The translations under genes were made by a program, and so were the position numbers. From the NCBI GenBank assembly GCA_029264075.1, contig JARICQ010000028.1, positions 1 through 5,659 of the forward strand: a stretch of 5,659 nucleotides of DNA, written 5' to 3'. Below are positions 5,301 to 5,659 of this stretch, one piece after another (the first letter of the stretch is position 1; each line of letters begins with the position of its first letter). The notes below the pieces were generated by a model, which saw only the letters and a list, made by a program, of their open reading frames with translations, had not been told where the DNA came from and searched no databases. The DNA is from Tissierellaceae bacterium. GTDB taxonomy: Bacteria > Bacillota > Clostridia > Tissierellales > Tissierellaceae.

Positions 5301-5405
5301 TTGTCTTGGATGATTTGGACCAGGAAAGTGGGATAAGCTTCAAATATGAAATCATTCTTGACTATTTAATCTTTTTAGCTTGTTTGATGCAGCTAGAAAA
5401 GGGAT
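5285..5405 (+). ncRNA. Predicted structured leader RNA upstream of the MATE gene
   Basis: Three nested helices can form in the plus-strand RNA: TTCATAT (5285-5291) with ATATGAA (5344-5350), TTGTCCC (5294-5300) with GGGATAA (5330-5336), and TCTTGG (5304-5309) with CCAGGA (5320-5325) around a 10-nt loop. A second hairpin follows: TTTTTAGCT (5372-5380) with AGCTAGAAA (5391-5399), extended by ATC/GAT. The three non-Watson-Crick pairs are all G-U on the plus strand and would be A-C mismatches on the minus strand, which points to a leader of the MATE gene. A weak -10 (TATTAT, 5271-5276) would start the RNA right at the first helix. I do not recognise a known class. Confidence 0.45.
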
Positions 5406-5450
5406 ATAGGCTTAGTAGAGGTTTTTTTATATTTAATAGGAGGAAATCAT

Positions 5451-5659
5451 TTGAAAGATAAACATTTGCTAACTAAAGATATAAGAAAAACATTTTTTAA
5501 ATACTTAACTTCCAGCATTGGAGGTATGCTCGGTGTTTCCCTCTATGTACTAGGTGATACCATGATAGTGGGTAGGGGCCTTGGTAGCCAGGGTTTAGCA
5601 GCTCTTAATATATCTATCCCACTAATTAATGTATTCAATGGCTTGGGCCTTTTATTTGG
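5451..5659 (+). CDS. MATE-family efflux transporter, N-terminal part (truncated by window edge)
   Basis: The first 69 residues of a multidrug and toxin extrusion transporter, an inner-membrane antiporter that exports organic cations or other small molecules using Na+ or H+ gradients. After a short basic N-terminus, a first helix (FFKYLTSSIGGMLGVSLYVLGDTMIVGRGLG) leads to QGLAALNISIPLINVFNGLGLLF at the start of helix 2. The DTMIVGRGLGSQGLAALNI stretch is the typical MATE signature. The start is TTG 5451, placed by AGGAGG at 5438-5443 with a 7-nt spacer; there is no nearby ATG. The rest lies beyond the right edge. It is divergent from the phnA-like gene and has a leader of about 165 nt with predicted structure. 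The substrate is unknown. Confidence 0.88.
   Translation, partial: MKDKHLLTKDIRKTFFKYLTSSIGGMLGVSLYVLGDTMIVGRGLGSQGLAALNISIPLINVFNGLGLLF

Noticed and set aside
5358..5388. TTGACT at 5358 with TTTGAT at 5383 as the MATE promoter
   Set aside because: The 19-bp spacing and weak -10 are unconvincing, and the -10 falls in the loop of a predicted hairpin. It remains possible but is not supported enough to annotate.

Overview
The window is AT-rich chromosomal DNA from a low-GC Bacillota, most likely an anaerobe of the Clostridia/Tissierellia. This rests on strong AGGAGG-type ribosome sites, TTG starts on two genes, AT-rich spacers with U-tailed terminators, and protein sequences that look clostridial. 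The species cannot be named from sequence alone. There are no tRNA or rRNA genes, insertion sequences or CRISPR arrays.

Layout. (1) 1-1728, minus strand: a tight operon ccdA-like, then a TlpA/ResA-like membrane-anchored thioredoxin, then nadE (NAD synthetase, cut by the left edge). Its promoter, near 1754-1783, is covered by an inverted repeat that resembles a CsoR/CstR operator. (2) 2004-3161, plus strand: a SARP/BTAD-type regulator whose C-terminus looks like a GGDEF fold without the catalytic signature, ending in a terminator. (3) 3241-4150, plus strand: a long leader with 11-bp-phased direct repeats, a hairpin and a clear c-di-GMP-I (GEMM) riboswitch, in front of a TasA/CalY-type secreted protein with a SipW-type signal peptide, followed by a perfect terminator. 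(4) 4254-4757, plus strand: a DUF421 (YetF-like) membrane protein. It converges on (5) 4826-5185, minus strand: a PhnA/YjdM-type zinc-ribbon protein, and the two share a 24-bp bidirectional terminator. (6) 5186-5659: a divergent promoter region, a predicted structured leader RNA, and the start of a MATE efflux transporter cut by the right edge.

The most interesting unit is 2004-4150. A SARP-like regulator with a degenerate GGDEF-like domain sits directly upstream of a secreted fibre/biofilm-type protein whose mRNA carries a c-di-GMP riboswitch. The promoter region between them has SARP-style repeats with an 11-bp period. The inferred model is a c-di-GMP-linked matrix or surface-fibre module: the regulator drives transcription, and the riboswitch adds second-messenger control over the leader. 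The riboswitch and the TasA-type signal peptide are secure. The regulator-target link and the GGDEF-like assignment are inference. A second item to check is the folded leader of the MATE gene, which I cannot assign to a known riboswitch class.
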